A stretch of DNA of 64,000 nt from Gonatopus flavifemur (Eukaryota > Arthropoda > Insecta > Hymenoptera > Dryinidae), in the NCBI GenBank assembly GCA_018340375.1, contig JAFFJZ010000003.1, positions 25,358,001 through 25,422,000 on the forward strand. The letters run 5' to 3'. Shown here piece by piece: positions 26,781 to 39,461 of the stretch (the stretch's first letter is position 1; each line of letters opens with the position of its first letter). The notes beneath the pieces were generated by a model that saw only the letters and a list, made by a program, of their open reading frames with translations, was not told the origin of the DNA and ran no database searches. A program made the translations under genes and the position numbers.

Positions 26781-26878
26781 GGGAGAAATGAGCAATATCG
26801 GCTCGTGTCTTTGCTCCCCTCGGCCTTCGGCTCGTGGTAGCAAAACTCACACTCGTCTCAAATTGCTCATTTTCCCCC
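26781..26878. mobile_element. Short MITE with GGGRRAAATGAGCAAT ends
   Basis: GGGAGAAATGAGCAAT at the left pairs with the reverse complement of the right end, GGGGGAAAATGAGCAATTTG. The 98-bp interior contains a GC-rich CTCGGCCTTCGGCTCG. Confidence 0.6.
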
Positions 26879-27203
26879 TTGATGAACAATGGTACTATTA
26901 GAATTTCTCTGAAAATTCAATTTTATGTGGGAAATCATGCAATGTACAATTTTTTCCACATGAGTTTTTTCTGTCTTCACTCCGGAAATTGTAAACCCAT
27001 ATTTAAACATGACATCATTTCCAAACACCTGCTACCCTTGAAGATGCAGCAATTCGTGCTTGGAATAACAAGGAAAGCACAAACTCACGTATATCAATTA
27101 TCAGGTAATTTCGAAGGAATATATATATACCAGAAATGAATTCAATATCAAATGATATTTGAGAATGCACGAGTTCGATTAGAAAACATGGTGGCATGCC
27201 ATC

Positions 27204-27345
27204 CCCTGGTGGAAAAATTCATCTGAGAATGTCTGTTTTTGAGACAAATTCAGAGTTTTTGAAAGATATTCATAGATATTCAGAGCAATTTTCAGTGAAA
27301 AGACTTGTCCCATGAGCAAGAATTCTCAGAGTTTTTCTGTGGGAG
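27204..27345 (+). repeat. CCCTGGTGGAAAAATT-started degenerate repeat
   Basis: It begins CCCTGGTGGAAAAATTCATC and continues with imperfect TTCAGAG and TCTCAGAG units. It shares its terminal motif with the repeats at 5448 and 24196. Its right end is uncertain. Confidence 0.45.
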
Positions 27346-27390
27346 TCAGAGTTTGCATGTTCTTGGAGCTTGAATCGTTTATAGAAACTG

Positions 27391-27681
27391 CACTGAGAAC
27401 CCGATTTCTCACACTCAAAGAAAATTTCTTCGCCCTCATTCTGATGAATCTTGTTTTCAATGGAAAATATAATTTATCTTATTGAAGAAATTTGTCATAG
27501 AATTGAAATCATATTCTTCGAATTTAAGGAAGAATATATTTTTGTTCCAATTTGAGAATTGTTTGTTCCAGTTTGATGGAACTTTTTTCCATTGAACTGA
27601 ATTTTTGTGCATTGGAAAAAAGATTTATTAGGATGAGGGCAAAGAAAATTTTCTTTGAGCCTAAGAAAGTGGACTCTCAGT
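27391..27681. mobile_element. CACTGAGA-group foldback MITE, intact copy
   Basis: Both ends begin CACTGAGA and reach CTCAAAG at the same 30-bp spacing. The arms then continue through GAAAATTTCTTCGCCCTCAT for about 80 bp. A second, left-truncated copy lies at 50884-51160. The unit is 291 bp and non-coding. Confidence 0.82.
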
Positions 27682-28223
27682 GTGATTGGGATCATTTTTC
27701 ACATTCATATCTGCAGAATGTGATTCCTCGTAAAATGGATCACAGCAGAGATCTTTAAAGACACCAGAAGACATTGTAATATCCACAACAAATCAGCATA
27801 GTAATAACCGTACAAGAATCGAACATATGTGCAAATGTACTCATTTTTTGTGCTCGAAACCCTTCTTCGTTTATCTTTAATTCTCTTCAGCCTACCAAAA
27901 GTCAGCTTGTTGAAATTTTGAGTGAAATTTCCACACTTCTCAAGTAACAGCCTGAGGTTCAAAGTGATAAACTCACAGCCACTCCAATTGTATAGTCAAT
28001 TTTTCACTCTGAAAGAGTTCACTCGAGACCGATAAAAATCCTACTCGAAGTAGACTGGCTCACTTTTGAGACTTGGTGGAGTGAAATGAAATACGTGATT
28101 TTCCACTTTTCCAGATTTAGAGAGCGAAAAATATTCAACGGTCCATTCCGAATTTTTCGTACTATTCTCCCAAGATTTCCACGAATGTTCACAACACATT
28201 GAAACTAAAATTTTTGAATGATT

Positions 28224-28395
28224 AACGTTTGGACATCAACAGTTGATGTCCGTGAAAAAATGAAATTGGTAACCATGGAAATATGATTGGCGCATTTCAT
28301 TCATCAGTAACTAATTACCCAGCGATGACCAGTGAGGAATAGCAGACCTTAAAATTCTATTTTCCACAGACATCAGCCGTTGATGTCCGAACGTT
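28224..28395. mobile_element. MITE whose inverted ends are themselves palindromes
   Basis: The left end is AACGTTTGGACATCAACAG and the reverse-complemented right end is AACGTTCGGACATCAACGG, matching for about 33 bp. Inside the left end, GGACATCAAC and GTTGATGTCC form a perfect hairpin around one base. The right end keeps the same fold imperfectly. The unit is 172 bp. Confidence 0.82.
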
Positions 28396-28537
28396 CACTG
28401 TTCCAGAATTTTATTTTCAATGAATCAAATATCAAGAAAAATATCATACCCAAATTAGGAAAAACAATGGTTTGTCTATTAAATTCAGTCAATTTAACAC
28501 AGAATAATTAAGAATAACACAGAAATCTCAGCCAGCA

Positions 28538-28788
28538 CACTGAGAGACAATAACTAGTTGGAACAACTCAATGTTAGTTGCCGCAGCTAGATTTTTATTT
28601 ACGCTAGCTAAACTCTAATTGGGGTAAATGAAAGTCCAGCTGTCTGGAATATGAATAAGATGGTTCATTCAATGGGAATAAAGAATTTAGTTGTTACAAA
28701 TGAAATTCAGCTTGCACAACTACATTTTTATTTACAGTGACTAAATTTTCTAGCTGTCGAATATTTGAATAGACCTTTTCTATCAGTG
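28538..28788. mobile_element. CACTGAGA-group MITE, copy b
   Basis: The ends are CACTGAGAGACAA and, reverse-complemented, CACTGATAGAAAA. The interior shares TGTCTGGAATATGAA and a CTAGCTGT near the right end with the element at 47801-48020, so the two are one subfamily. Confidence 0.78.
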
Positions 28789-28853
28789 CACAAATGTGTT
28801 GAATTCAACACAAAATTTCCAACTGTGCGTGTTTGATATTCATCTATCATCAA

Positions 28854-29188
28854 CCCAGAAAAAATATTTCACGTTAATTAACAAATTCTCTGTAAATTTG
28901 GCGTGAAATTATCCATATACAATTTAATACCCCCAAAAAAAGTAATCTGGAAATGAGAAGAAAAATCCCTCTCAGTCAGAACGAATATTTCACTGTTGTT
29001 TCCTTCTTCAATTGAGAATATCCCTCTACGATTTTGTACAAATGAGAATCGAACAAATGAAAATTCTTTCACCGCAAAGACTAATCCTCTCAAATGAAGA
29101 GGAATACTCTTGATACCATATATTAGAGAAGAAGTTGCATCCAAATAAGAGGGATACTCTTATTTTGATATTAATTTTTTTGGGTGTA
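28854..29188. repeat. Possible MITE with AACCCAGAAAAAA / CACCCAAAAAAA ends
   Basis: Weak inverted similarity between the two ends, with AAGAGGGATACTCTT and CCCTCTCAGT words inside. An 88-codon minus frame crosses it without any recognisable motif. Listed with low confidence. Confidence 0.3.
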
Positions 29189-29199
29189 TAGCTCATATA

Positions 29200-30709
29200 G
29201 GATGAGAACTGTGAAAAAACTCACGAGTTTTATGATGTGATATTGTTGGAAATGAAATGCACAATGCTTGTTATGAACCCAATCTAATCATCGAAATGTT
29301 TTATTTTGTTCAATGTCCAATGGTGTAGCGTATAAAATGCAAAACTTTCTCGGCAGCGAGTGGAACGTACTTTCGAAAAACAATTCGACCCTCGTTTCTT
29401 CAGTTTGGAAACAACATCGACTCACGATGGTACATCAATGGAATATTGTACTTCGAGATATGTTTCTGAAAATTCCTGCGTAGAACAAAAGTTTTCTAGA
29501 ATTTTGTTCTCCTCGAGACATTTCATGCACAGAACTTGGAAATGGTCGAGCATGATAATAGTAGTGGCTCAACAATTTTTCAACCTATGTTAAAAGAATG
29601 TAATTTTTCACATTTCACATTTAATCTATAAAGTTCATGTAGAAATGTATTCTACTGAATCTTCTGAGGTATCGTGGAAAGATAATCTAGATACCACGGA
29701 AAGGCAACTAAAATTGTTTCTCTTTATTTTATTTTATTTTTTTTTGTGATTTATAGACTTGATCGTAAATTGGTCCTTCTGGTTGAGAAAACTCAGCGCG
29801 CACCCCCTTGAACTTACGACGATGAAATTATTGAAGAGTACACATATTCTTTTTTTCCTGTCTTTCTTCCCCTCTGTTCTCTCTGAACAACGTTCCATCC
29901 TATCTAAGGTCACGACGTTTCTCAATCTATATTCATGTGCTTCGTTATCGTAAAAATTGGTGCCTCTCTAGTATTCTCGTTCCACCTCATTGGGCGGCCG
30001 ATAAGCATTGACTATGTCGCCTCGGGGGAGGGAGCGATGGTAAAGTTACTTACCCATACATCTCGTACGCTAGAAACATTCTCTTCCCTTTTCTCCTCAT
30101 AAATATGTTGTGGAGGGTATTTATACGTTCGTATCATTATTATGAATAAATTTCAATCAATTCCATTTCGAATGGAATCTGCGAACGATAAACTCGGTAG
30201 TTATAATAATTATTAAAAGTTTCTGTAACAATTTTCCGAGGTTATGAGAGGGCTACATAACTTTTTGTTGGGTTCATTGGGGATGCTTTTCAAATGCTAT
30301 GAAAGTTCTAAAAGCACTCCTTCTGAACTTTTATATGTAACCGGAGGTCTTCAAGGACACCGCAATGGATTCTTAAATGATTCCAAGGAATTCATTCGGA
30401 ATGCTTGTACTCTGTGGGTTTTGAAGGAAAAGAATGAAGTAGGTACGGTTCCTCGTTTATTCAGAGTTCTATTTCATTAATTATATCTTCGCTCAACTAT
30501 TTTTGCCCGAAATTGAGTAAGAATCTGTTTTTGAGTTTCCAAACCATGTCATACGATCTCAAATTTAAAAATTGATACTTTGTTGAAGCTCCACATTATA
30601 ACATAATAATCGATTTCAGATCCATTTATCAACAGTAGTAGCGTCGATTAGAAGATAATCGAGAACTAGTTTTTAGAAATCAATAAATTCAAATTCTATT
30701 CAAACCTAC
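29200..30709. other. Intron stretch without recognisable gene
   Basis: AT-rich DNA with poly-T runs near 29731. Open frames of 60-80 codons show no domain. Nothing further seen. Confidence 0.45.
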
Positions 30710-30711
30710 TA

Positions 30712-31905
30712 CTATGTTCAAAAAGCAGGGTTACATTTTGATTTAAACTCTGTACGCAAATGTATTTGAGGAAGTGCTCTCATTTTTAGGTTAGTGAGAC
30801 TGTCTGTAATATCCGTGCCAAGGGTTACATCAGAATATCCATTAGTGTTTGAGATATGCTTCGTTTTGTAATTTTTCGATATTTATAATGTCTGCATTTG
30901 TTGAGCAAAGAATTTGTATTCAATTTTGTTTGCGGAATAAATTTTTTGCTGTTGATTCGTTGAGGATGGTGCAGAAAGTCTTTGGTGATTGGGCTATGAC
31001 TAACTGACGAAGTTCTCGTCCGAAAAATCAAAGAATTGGTACTCGTAAGTCACCGATCAACAATTACAGATTTTGCTGATGATGTTGGCACTCCAGAAGA
31101 ATCAGTCAATACCATTTTGAAGGATGTTTTGGGCTTCAGACGCGTCAAATCTCGATTGGTACCGAAAACACTGAATTTCCTAGGAAAACATCGTCGGGTT
31201 GAAGTGTGTAAAACAATGCTTTCTGACCATCAGGACAAGATGAAACGCATTATTACGGGAGATGAGACGTAGATTTAAGCTCATGACCCAGAAACAACCG
31301 ATCAATCAAGTGAATATCGCGCTAATAGCGAGGCAAAACCAAGAAAACCGCGCCGAAGTCGCTCAAAAATCAAGGTTATGTTGACTGTGTTCTTCAATTA
31401 TTGTGGTATTGTGCATTTTGAGTTCCTAACGCCGGGTCAAACTGTCAACAAATAATATTATTCGAGCGTTATGCGTCTTTTACGTGGAGCTATTCGCCTA
31501 AAGAGAACGGAATTGTGGCGGGACAACTCTTGGTGTTTGCATCACGACAATGCTTTGGCTGAGACTGCCTTGATTCTTCGTGACTACTTCGCAAAAAACT
31601 TAACCCATATCGTTCCAAAACCACCGTATTCACCTGATTTGGCACCGTGCAATTTCTGGCTATTCAACAAACTCCAAAGACTGTTCCGGGGACACCGTTT
31701 CACAGGAAAATCCAAGCCGAATCAAAGAGAGAACTGAAGGTCATCCCGCAAACCGGCTCAACAACTGCCTCGAAGATTGTAAAATGCGTTGGCATAAGTG
31801 CATTGTACCCGAGGGAGATTACTTTGAAAGCGATGAACTTGATTTGGGAGAGTAAATAAAGATTTTTTCAAGTAAATGCTATGTCGCCTTATTTTTTGGA
31901 CACAG
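30712..31905 (+). mobile_element. Mariner element 2 with both termini
   Basis: The left terminus is CTATGTTCAAAAAGCAGGGT and the reverse-complemented right terminus is CTGTGTCCAAAAAATAAGGC. They match over about 26 bp, and TA flanks both sides (30710 and 31906), as expected for mariner insertion. The 1194-bp length is near that of a full mariner minus an internal deletion. It lies inside the 46 kb receptor intron. Confidence 0.93.
30888..31855 (+). pseudogene. Mariner transposase, inactivated (different lineage from element 1)
   Basis: It starts MSAFVEQRICIQFCLRNKFF and stops at TGA 31005. About 45 codons of the DNA-binding region are then missing, and the reading resumes in another frame at 31006 (DEVLVRKIKELV). 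It continues through LVPKTLNFL and RIITGDET, so the first catalytic Asp is present. Stops follow at 31270 (TAG at the usual Trp), 31276 and 31453. Downstream are LTVFF, HHDNALAETA and PPYSPDLAPCNFWLF. Exactly 34 residues separate the second acidic residue from the third position, which is Asn rather than Asp. The tail RWHKCIVPEGDYFES ends at TAA 31853. It is clearly dead. Confidence 0.92.
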
Positions 31906-34900
31906 TAGAATTTTCCAAATTTTTATGTCATCATCATCTTATATCTAACCCACTTCACTTGACACGAATTCTGAATTTCTGGCCAAATCTATCAAAATCA
32001 CAGTCGAATAAAAACAACAATTCACTAAAACGTTGAGAGAATTTTTCCCTGTCCCACGAATCGCCAGAATTTTGCAATCTTGTTTGTGAAAAGCAGTCAA
32101 TATATACAGTAAAAACGCAAGAGATATGTTTTCTCATTTCCAATATGAGGGATTCATTTTAAAATTCTTTCAAAGTTTTCGTCTCCTTCGCAAGATATTC
32201 TCTATTCCTCAGTTTCTATCTTGGTTTTTCTTTTTCATTTTATTTCGTTCTTTTTATCGATATAGATGATCTTTGCATCAGCAAATTTCTACTCTGCGAG
32301 TCTGAGATTGATTAAAAACGGAATAGTGTTGTTTTCAATGTATTTTTCATTTGAAAAATTGATCAAATGAATTGTCGGTGAAGAAATAATCATCCCTTTC
32401 CGTTACTCGAGTATAAATATGAACGTTGGTGTATCAAAGTTCATACCATTAGGTATCTTGTGAAATAGTTTTCAGAAGATTACCAAGCTGCAAAACTGGA
32501 TATCAACGATTTTACAATCCGGAGAGTTTTTAAGTGAAGTTCGCATGCGAATCTATGTTTCGAATCGAAGCTCTATCGTGAGAACGCATAAAATGTTTAT
32601 GCATACGAAAGTTTACGAGTGGAACAAGATGTTTCATGAAAGTAGAAAAGTCGTGAAGATGGATCTTGTTCTGAAACGCCATCGACCTTGATGGTTGAGC
32701 TTCCAAGTGGAGAATGTTTTACTTACTGGGGGAGAACTGATTTTTGGAAAGAATCAAGGGATCTATGAGTTTTTATTTGAGTTCGAACAGCCAGTCGCTC
32801 GTAAAATGCAACTTCGTTTGACACTGTTATACTTTTGGGGGTTTTCAAGATTTGATACCGAATGTATCAGTACATTACGTCAGATGGAAATAAAATCTTA
32901 TTCGTGTGCATGAATTATTTGAAAAACTGCGATTGAGAACTTTTGAATAAATCTTTCTGTGCACTGAAACAATTTTCTTGTGAAAATTACCGTGAAATTC
33001 CAGTAACCGAGGAACAAGTGGGAACAATTCGTCCAACAATTACTGTGCAGCGTGTAAAAACAAGTGAATTTCCAAACAGTTTGAAGAGATATTTTACAAC
33101 TTGTTCTTCGATCACTTGAATTTTCCAGTAATTCTTCAAATAAAGTTTTTCCAGTTTGACACATTGCTTATTAAATATTGGCTGAGTTCGACTGGTTTGC
33201 TATTTCATTACCGAATAATGGAATACGCAAAGCATCAAATATTCAAAAGGAAGACAAAGCAATTGAAAAAAACATTCAATTTTTTGGCTGTTTGCAAACG
33301 TGGATAATGTCCCGAAGAGTGATTTTGAAACTCTGAAGAAATGCTGTACTTGGAGATATTCTCAATCAATGCAAGCATATTCACTTAGTTTATCTCGAAA
33401 AAATTAACTAAAATTCTATAGCTCGTATCACGTTAAAGTATTCACGGAACAGAAGATCCCGCGACAATTATCATCGGCATGATTTTGATGTCCATCGATA
33501 GATTTTCTGAATTGATGAACACGCAATGAAGAAAGTAATTACGGTTTAATCAACATAGTACCGACAAAACAAGTCTATCACTGATTTCAAAAGTTTATTC
33601 CAAATCCGTCCATATCGCTGTTTGAAAATGGTTGGAATAAATTGATCGCTATAAATGGGCACCAGTAATTTCCGGAGTAGAGTTGGCCGTAATAAAAATT
33701 ACCCTCGTAAATCGAGCGACTCGTCGCACCACCGAATATACGAACCTGTAAATTTCATATTCACAAACGAAAAAAGAATAGGATCACAGTCCCGTTCATT
33801 TGTACAATGGTTGATTCCTTCTATTTTCCAGCTGTTGTTGGAGGTACCAAATTTCCGAAAATTTAATGTTTTCCAAAGGGTGATCGTTTATTTGTTTTGT
33901 TCACATCCTTTCGTTCCAATATTTTAATATGCGCGTGTCGACTTTTTTTCTCTCGTTTAAATCCATTTCTCTCTTTTTATAATCACGAAATAAAAATTTA
34001 TTATTATTCATAAATATCTCCAATGATCGATGCAATGTTTCTATGCAATCGTGTCAAAGTTTAATGAATTCGAATGCATAAATCCTTTTTACTTTATTCA
34101 TATAATTGAATTATTGAATCTGAAGAGGAGCATAATATTGATGGAAATGACGATTTTATACCCGAATCTATAATGAGGTATCAATTATGGAATTTCAATC
34201 CATCTAAGAAGTTTCAAGAAGATATGAAATCTAATGGATGATTCTATAAAGGTTGTTTTCATCAAGATAATATTTATTTAAAAAACAAGCTTCTCGTATC
34301 TGACATACCTTTCAAACCTCTGCTTCGTTGTGAGCTATCAAAGAGATCAGGGAGATAAATATAATATGCAAAGTGATGCTTGTGTTCGTTCTTGATCCTA
34401 TCCCTCGAGCGTCTACAAGATATGAGGTATAAGAGCAGAATAGGTCACAGTCTTAACGTTACATTCCAACTAGAATATTTTACATCGCATAACTGAAGAA
34501 GTTGAATCCCTCTGTTCATTGTCAAGAAAAACACTCTGCCGATGAGTAGATTTGAATTTACCTTTCATCCCTATCACCTCAGTTTCAAACTATCATGGAA
34601 AGTCCATCCCATCAAGGTAGAAATATTCTATTAAATCCTATTACAGGGCAATCAAATTATTACAACAGAAGATATTTACATCCACCATTTGTTTATAAAC
34701 ATTCAGACAAACAGATGAACTTGGAATCAAACTTAATTCCTAAGAAATTCTGATTATGGAAACGAAAGTTCTTGTCATCTTGTGACGAGCGGGCAATAAA
34801 TTTTCATGTCGAATCGACGATCATTCGATTACACATCTTCGTCACATCGTTACGAGAAGTCAAGATATCACAACCGGATCACTTTAATTTGAATCCCCTT

Positions 34901-35298
34901 TGGAAGTGAAACCATAGTTCAACGAAGTCAAACGTTCAACAATAATCCTATTCTCTTTCGTTTTCCAGGACTTGCAAAAGATATGCAATGATAAGAATCT
35001 AAAAATCGATTCCGAGCTCGGACGTTCAGCTTCTTCATTTGAAAGATGTAGAATGAAAAAGGAAAAAACTGAGCATCATAAGTTATATGAGGTTGGCGAG
35101 AGAGCGAAGGAATGAGATAGAAACGTGCTAGTGGGTGTTCAAGCGTATGAAAAGGTCTGAGGTAGATGGCGGTTTTTCGCACGATAAAAATCCCGTGGGT
35201 ATGCAAATTCCTCTCAGGAGCTGAAATCCCGTGGAAGATTAACAGACCAGAGCCTTCGTTATGTATAACAGTGAAGGAAGAAAAAACGCTGGTATAGA

Positions 35299-35322
35299 TC
35301 GTCGTCGTCGTCGTCGTCGTCG
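35299..35322. repeat. GTC trinucleotide microsatellite
   Basis: About eight tandem GTC units. On the minus strand they are read as a run of threonines within a 185-codon open frame (34928-35485) that otherwise lacks recognisable features. Confidence 0.9.
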
Positions 35323-36174
35323 TTGTCTCGTCTTTTCGTGTCCTATATTCATTCCAGTTGTAGCGAAAGCCAGAAATACGCGATACACGATTTTCCGAGC
35401 TTTTGTCACGTACAGGGTGATTCATGCTCCAAGACTTACCAACCCGGTAGGAGCTTGGTTTTCTTTCCTTTTTTCGAAAATTCATGGAGAGTATTTGAAA
35501 AATCCCGTAAAAAATAGCGGTCTATGCGCGGGAAAAAAATATGAGTTGAATTTTTAGTTGAGTGAAATTATGTGGAAAATATGCGGCGTATCTTCTTTGT
35601 GAGGATATCAATTTCATCATTGACTCTTTAGCCTGTTTTTCTACTACTTTTTCAATGGAGAAATTAAAATTGGATTTTTTTTTTAAAACTGATTTTCATT
35701 GGAAAATTGACTTCTTCACTTGGAAAACACCGCTCTCGGCTAGAATCACCGTCTCTTCGTTCGAAGTTCGATCAAAATCCAACCTTTTTGCTTAGAGATT
35801 TAATATTCGCATATATTTATGTATATATATGTATTTTCTATTATTTATTCATTTGTTTAATGTTCTTTCATCAAATTGCGAGACTGTTTATCATTATTCA
35901 TGATCATCAAAACACTTTTTACATCCATGTCACGAATCTGTTATTATTTTGTTACGATCTTTGTAGTTTTTACTTTGTAATTCATTTCCGAAATGAATTT
36001 CAAATTTTCAGACTTCGAAAAGGAGCAGAACCTGCTCGACCTCACTCGTGATCAACGACCAGAATTGGTACTTCAGCTTATTAAAAAGAAATTTGCTGAT
36101 TAAATTCTGATCAATCACGTCATGTTGACGAAATAGGTGATCAATAGTGGTCGCTAGAATACCATCATCATCGT

Positions 36175-36245
36175 CATGAAGTCATCAGTCTTATGACTGG
36201 TTTGATGGAATCCTCCAACCCTGTCTATTATCCGCTAGACGCTAA
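36175..36245. repeat. Possible retrotransposon-tail fragment
   Basis: GTCTTATGACTGGTTTGATG followed by GAATCCTCCAACCCTGTCTA resembles a short segment found repeatedly in arthropod genomes near ends of non-LTR retroelements. This is recognised from memory only, with no other support in the window. Confidence 0.3.
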
Positions 36246-38637
36246 ATTTCTACATATCTACGACTTTCTGCAGTACTATTTTCTTAGGTACTGAATTTCA
36301 CCGCGACGAGAAAACAAATCCAAAAATAAGAAGAAAATGAATTCTGAATATTTCTACAATTTGAAAAAATCTTGAGCGACCTGTGGAAAATTTTCTTCGA
36401 GCTGATTTTTAAAAAGAATTCTCAAAAGATGAGAAACTAACATATCTTCATATGTTGAATGGATGAATAACTCTGACAAAAACACCTTTGATCAATTCAT
36501 TGTTGAATTGATAAGGTAATGAAGGAAAAAAGTTCGATAATGTCCCATTCCAACACATTCATCCATCAATCCAAGTGCTTCCTAGGGTCGAATATAGAAA
36601 AATCGAATATAGAACATGACTTCCAATGATGTTTCAAAGGTACCTTTTGAGATCAAAAGCAGTTAGTTACAATACCCATTCATATTCCCTAAAAAAAAAA
36701 ATCATTTGTAAACGAATCCTCATCATCAATTTTTGAACAGTTGAAATTTTCTGAAAATATCAAACCTTCGATCTAAAATTGGCATTATAAATTGGATTCA
36801 CATTTTAATACATTCCACTTTAGAAGGAAGATTCTTTTCTGCCAAGGAAATAAGGTCTCGAGATTTACCAGGAAAGATTCTTTTGATGAAAGTAAACATC
36901 TTATTGATACAAGTTGATCGCTTTCGAGGAAATATTCTCTTTGTGAGAAGTTATCATATTTTCTTGATGTAAAAGTCAGTGTTGGAGAAAACATTTTTAC
37001 GGCGGAACAAATTTATTGTTCGAGGAAAGGAACTCATTCTTTTAGCGCAATAAAAGTGGAGCTTTGCTCAATTAATGAAGACTCACAATGTAAAAGCGGA
37101 TCACGTATACATTACATTTTATGAAACGTTAAATGTAAGATATATAATTATGCGTTACAGATCGTGAATTATTTGATGTTACTGTAGAACAGGGTATTCT
37201 TTCGTCAGAGAATTCATTTTTGTTGAGCATGAACACGCGGTCACAAGAATTTAATTCCTGAATTGATTAATTAATTATGGGAAACATCTTTCGTATCGTT
37301 CTCCCCTTCATTAGAACTCCAATATCACCATTCTGAATTCAGAGACGAATGATCACTGTTTTGAACTAACGTTCAATGTAACGAAACAAAACCCTTAATT
37401 ATGGATCATCCCCCATACTGCATACGGTAACGGTTATAAATAAGTTTTGTATGTTATCGAGCAGATACAGGAAACTGATACATCCGCTAAATTCTGCAAA
37501 GAACAAGGTCGTATATTATTCGCTCGACCTGTCATGCGCGCATTTGTAAAAACTTTGAAACAAGATTAACATGTAAAAACATTGAGAAAACCAAGTTCGT
37601 ATCTTCGATCGCGACATTAAATATGCATTCCTACGAATCACTTCACGCTCCAACTCGAATGAAATATGCGTGTTCCAGAATATGAAACTAAATATGAATC
37701 ATTCGGATTCGAAGAAGACAAATGTCTCGAATCATTATGCAGAACAGAGTATGGGATATGAAAAACTTCTACTTATATTTAACCAAATATGAATATTCAC
37801 AATATATGAAATGCAAATTTGATTATCAATTTCATTGTAAAGCATAATGGCATGAAATTATGACATCTTCATTTTTCCAGCTAAAGTAGCAAGTATTCAT
37901 ATTTCACATTCATATGGAATGGGAATGAAAATGTACTTCAACCCTCGTAAGGGTAATCGATCGAGTGGAAATTTTATCATTTGAATCATGTTTTTCATTA
38001 TAATTTACATAATCGTGTTCCATCGTGTGGAAGTTGGTATCGATATCGAACGTGTGCTGATAATTCCATGGATAAGCATGAAAATATACATTTAAATATA
38101 TCTTGATTACATGAAAATCAATATTCCCTCTTCAACTCTTATTAAAATCAAAAGACAAAAATGAGGAATTGGTAAATTCCCATAAATCTAAAGAGAAGGG
38201 GAGACGAAACATGAAATAGATGTAAATTAACAAAGTATGTGAAGACGTTGATGGTGAACTAGCTTTATAACTTGTCCCAGAAGATCGATGAGCTACCAAC
38301 CGAGTCCCTCATCACAGTGGATTCTCTTATATACCCTAAAAATGTTCCCTCAGCGCAGTGACTTCAGAAATCCTTGTAATCTTATCTGTCTCTCATCGTA
38401 CGTTAGATCCAAGAAATGACCTTGGATAGGGATTACAAAACTCCTCACCAAAAGTTTCCCCTCTGTGTTCCTCTGAGTAGACTCAATGAAATATGTACGG
38501 GCTGCCACGAAGGAATAAATCCTAATGAATCAAATATGTAACATTCGAACCCAATTGAGGAACCTAATTTAAAAATTTCAAAAATTGTTCATTTTGTTCA
38601 TTCTTCCTTGTTTCATTGGAACATGATAATGTCGTAG

Positions 38638-38921
38638 TCTATTAATATTTAGGAAGAATTTATCAACGTTTAGAGAGATCACTGTCAATTTGGGGAAAAA
38701 GAGGATCGCTGAAGAATATTCGTAGTGAGTCTATCAAAAATTCGTAGTCAAAATATTCACCGCTGATAGTTTCATTGATATTTTTCACAGTGAAACTATC
38801 AATTGTTAATACATCGACTACGAATTTTCAGTAGCTTCACTACGAATATTTTTCAGCGATCCTCGTTTTCCCTAAATTGACAGTCATTTTTCTAGATATT
38901 AATAGACCCGGTATTTCCGTG
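38638..38921. mobile_element. Foldback MITE with CACGG right end
   Basis: The left arm (GTCTATTAATATTTAGG...CTGTCAATTTGGGG) pairs with the reverse-complemented right arm (GTCTATTAATATCTAG...CTGTCAATTTAGGG). The pairing continues through GAGGATCGCTGAAGAATATT and CGTAGT. The right terminus reads CCGTG-TA, like the TACACGG group. The left arm has an insert of about 20 bp. Confidence 0.75.
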
Positions 38922-38923
38922 TA

Positions 38924-39323
38924 CATATTCATTACGCTAGTTTACAGCCATTTTGTACATTCGAATTTTTGAAATTAAGAACAACATTTTTCGATCGTAG
39001 TTTCACTAATTGGAGTATATCTTGATTCATAAGCGACCAATCTAATTCCAAAAGGTGTCAAAATGTACATAATTGAATTGCCAACAAATATCACCGTCAC
39101 CATCTGTAATTGCTCGGGGTGGTTTAAGTGCAAGTAATGGAAATATTTGGAAAAAATACTGTTTTTTGACAAAAATGAGGAAACAAAATCCTCTTCATTC
39201 CACCAAGGAAAAGTAGGAACCGTGGAAATATCTCCCGTTTCAAATTTTCTACGTGTGGTTCGCACTTTTACGAAGAAAATTAACTATTCACGAAGGAGAA
39301 TGCATGAAAAAACGTTTCCTTCC
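38924..39323 (-). repeat. Inverted duplication, left arm
   Basis: Read on the minus strand, this segment aligns with 42325-42785 on the plus strand. Shared words include TTTTTCATGCATTCT, AGTTAATTTTCTTCG, CCTCATTTTTGTCAAAAAAC and TTGTTGGCAATTCAATTATG. The left arm keeps a 96-codon minus frame (38975-39265) with no recognised domain; the right arm has stops and shifts at the same places. Outer and inner limits are approximate. Confidence 0.85.
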
Positions 39324-39338
39324 TTTTCAGACTTTTAG

Positions 39339-39461
39339 CCTAGTAAAAATAATTATAACGTTTATCTAGCACCTTTCAAGGTACTAGCAGTGGAACTGGT
39401 TACTAGAAAGGGCCTTGACATTAACTATGAAGTGACTAAAGTCAGTTTTGCTAGGGTAGTT
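39339..39461. mobile_element. Short CCTAG-ended MITE
   Basis: The left end GCCTAGTAAAAATAATT faces a right end that reads CCCTAGCAAAACTGAC when reverse-complemented. Several CTAG words lie inside. It sits just inside the left arm of the inverted duplication. Confidence 0.5.

Larger units (their letters stand above)
31910..38630. other. Long intron stretch, mostly plain
   Basis: It contains a GTC microsatellite at 35299-35322 inside a GC-richer block (about 34930-35540), and a possible retrotransposon-tail fragment at 36175. Open frames elsewhere are short and unrecognised. Confidence 0.45.

Noticed and set aside
34928..35485. 185-codon minus-strand open frame
   Set aside because: It contains a threonine run translated from a GTC microsatellite, has no recognisable domain or splice context, and overlaps plus-strand frames of similar quality.
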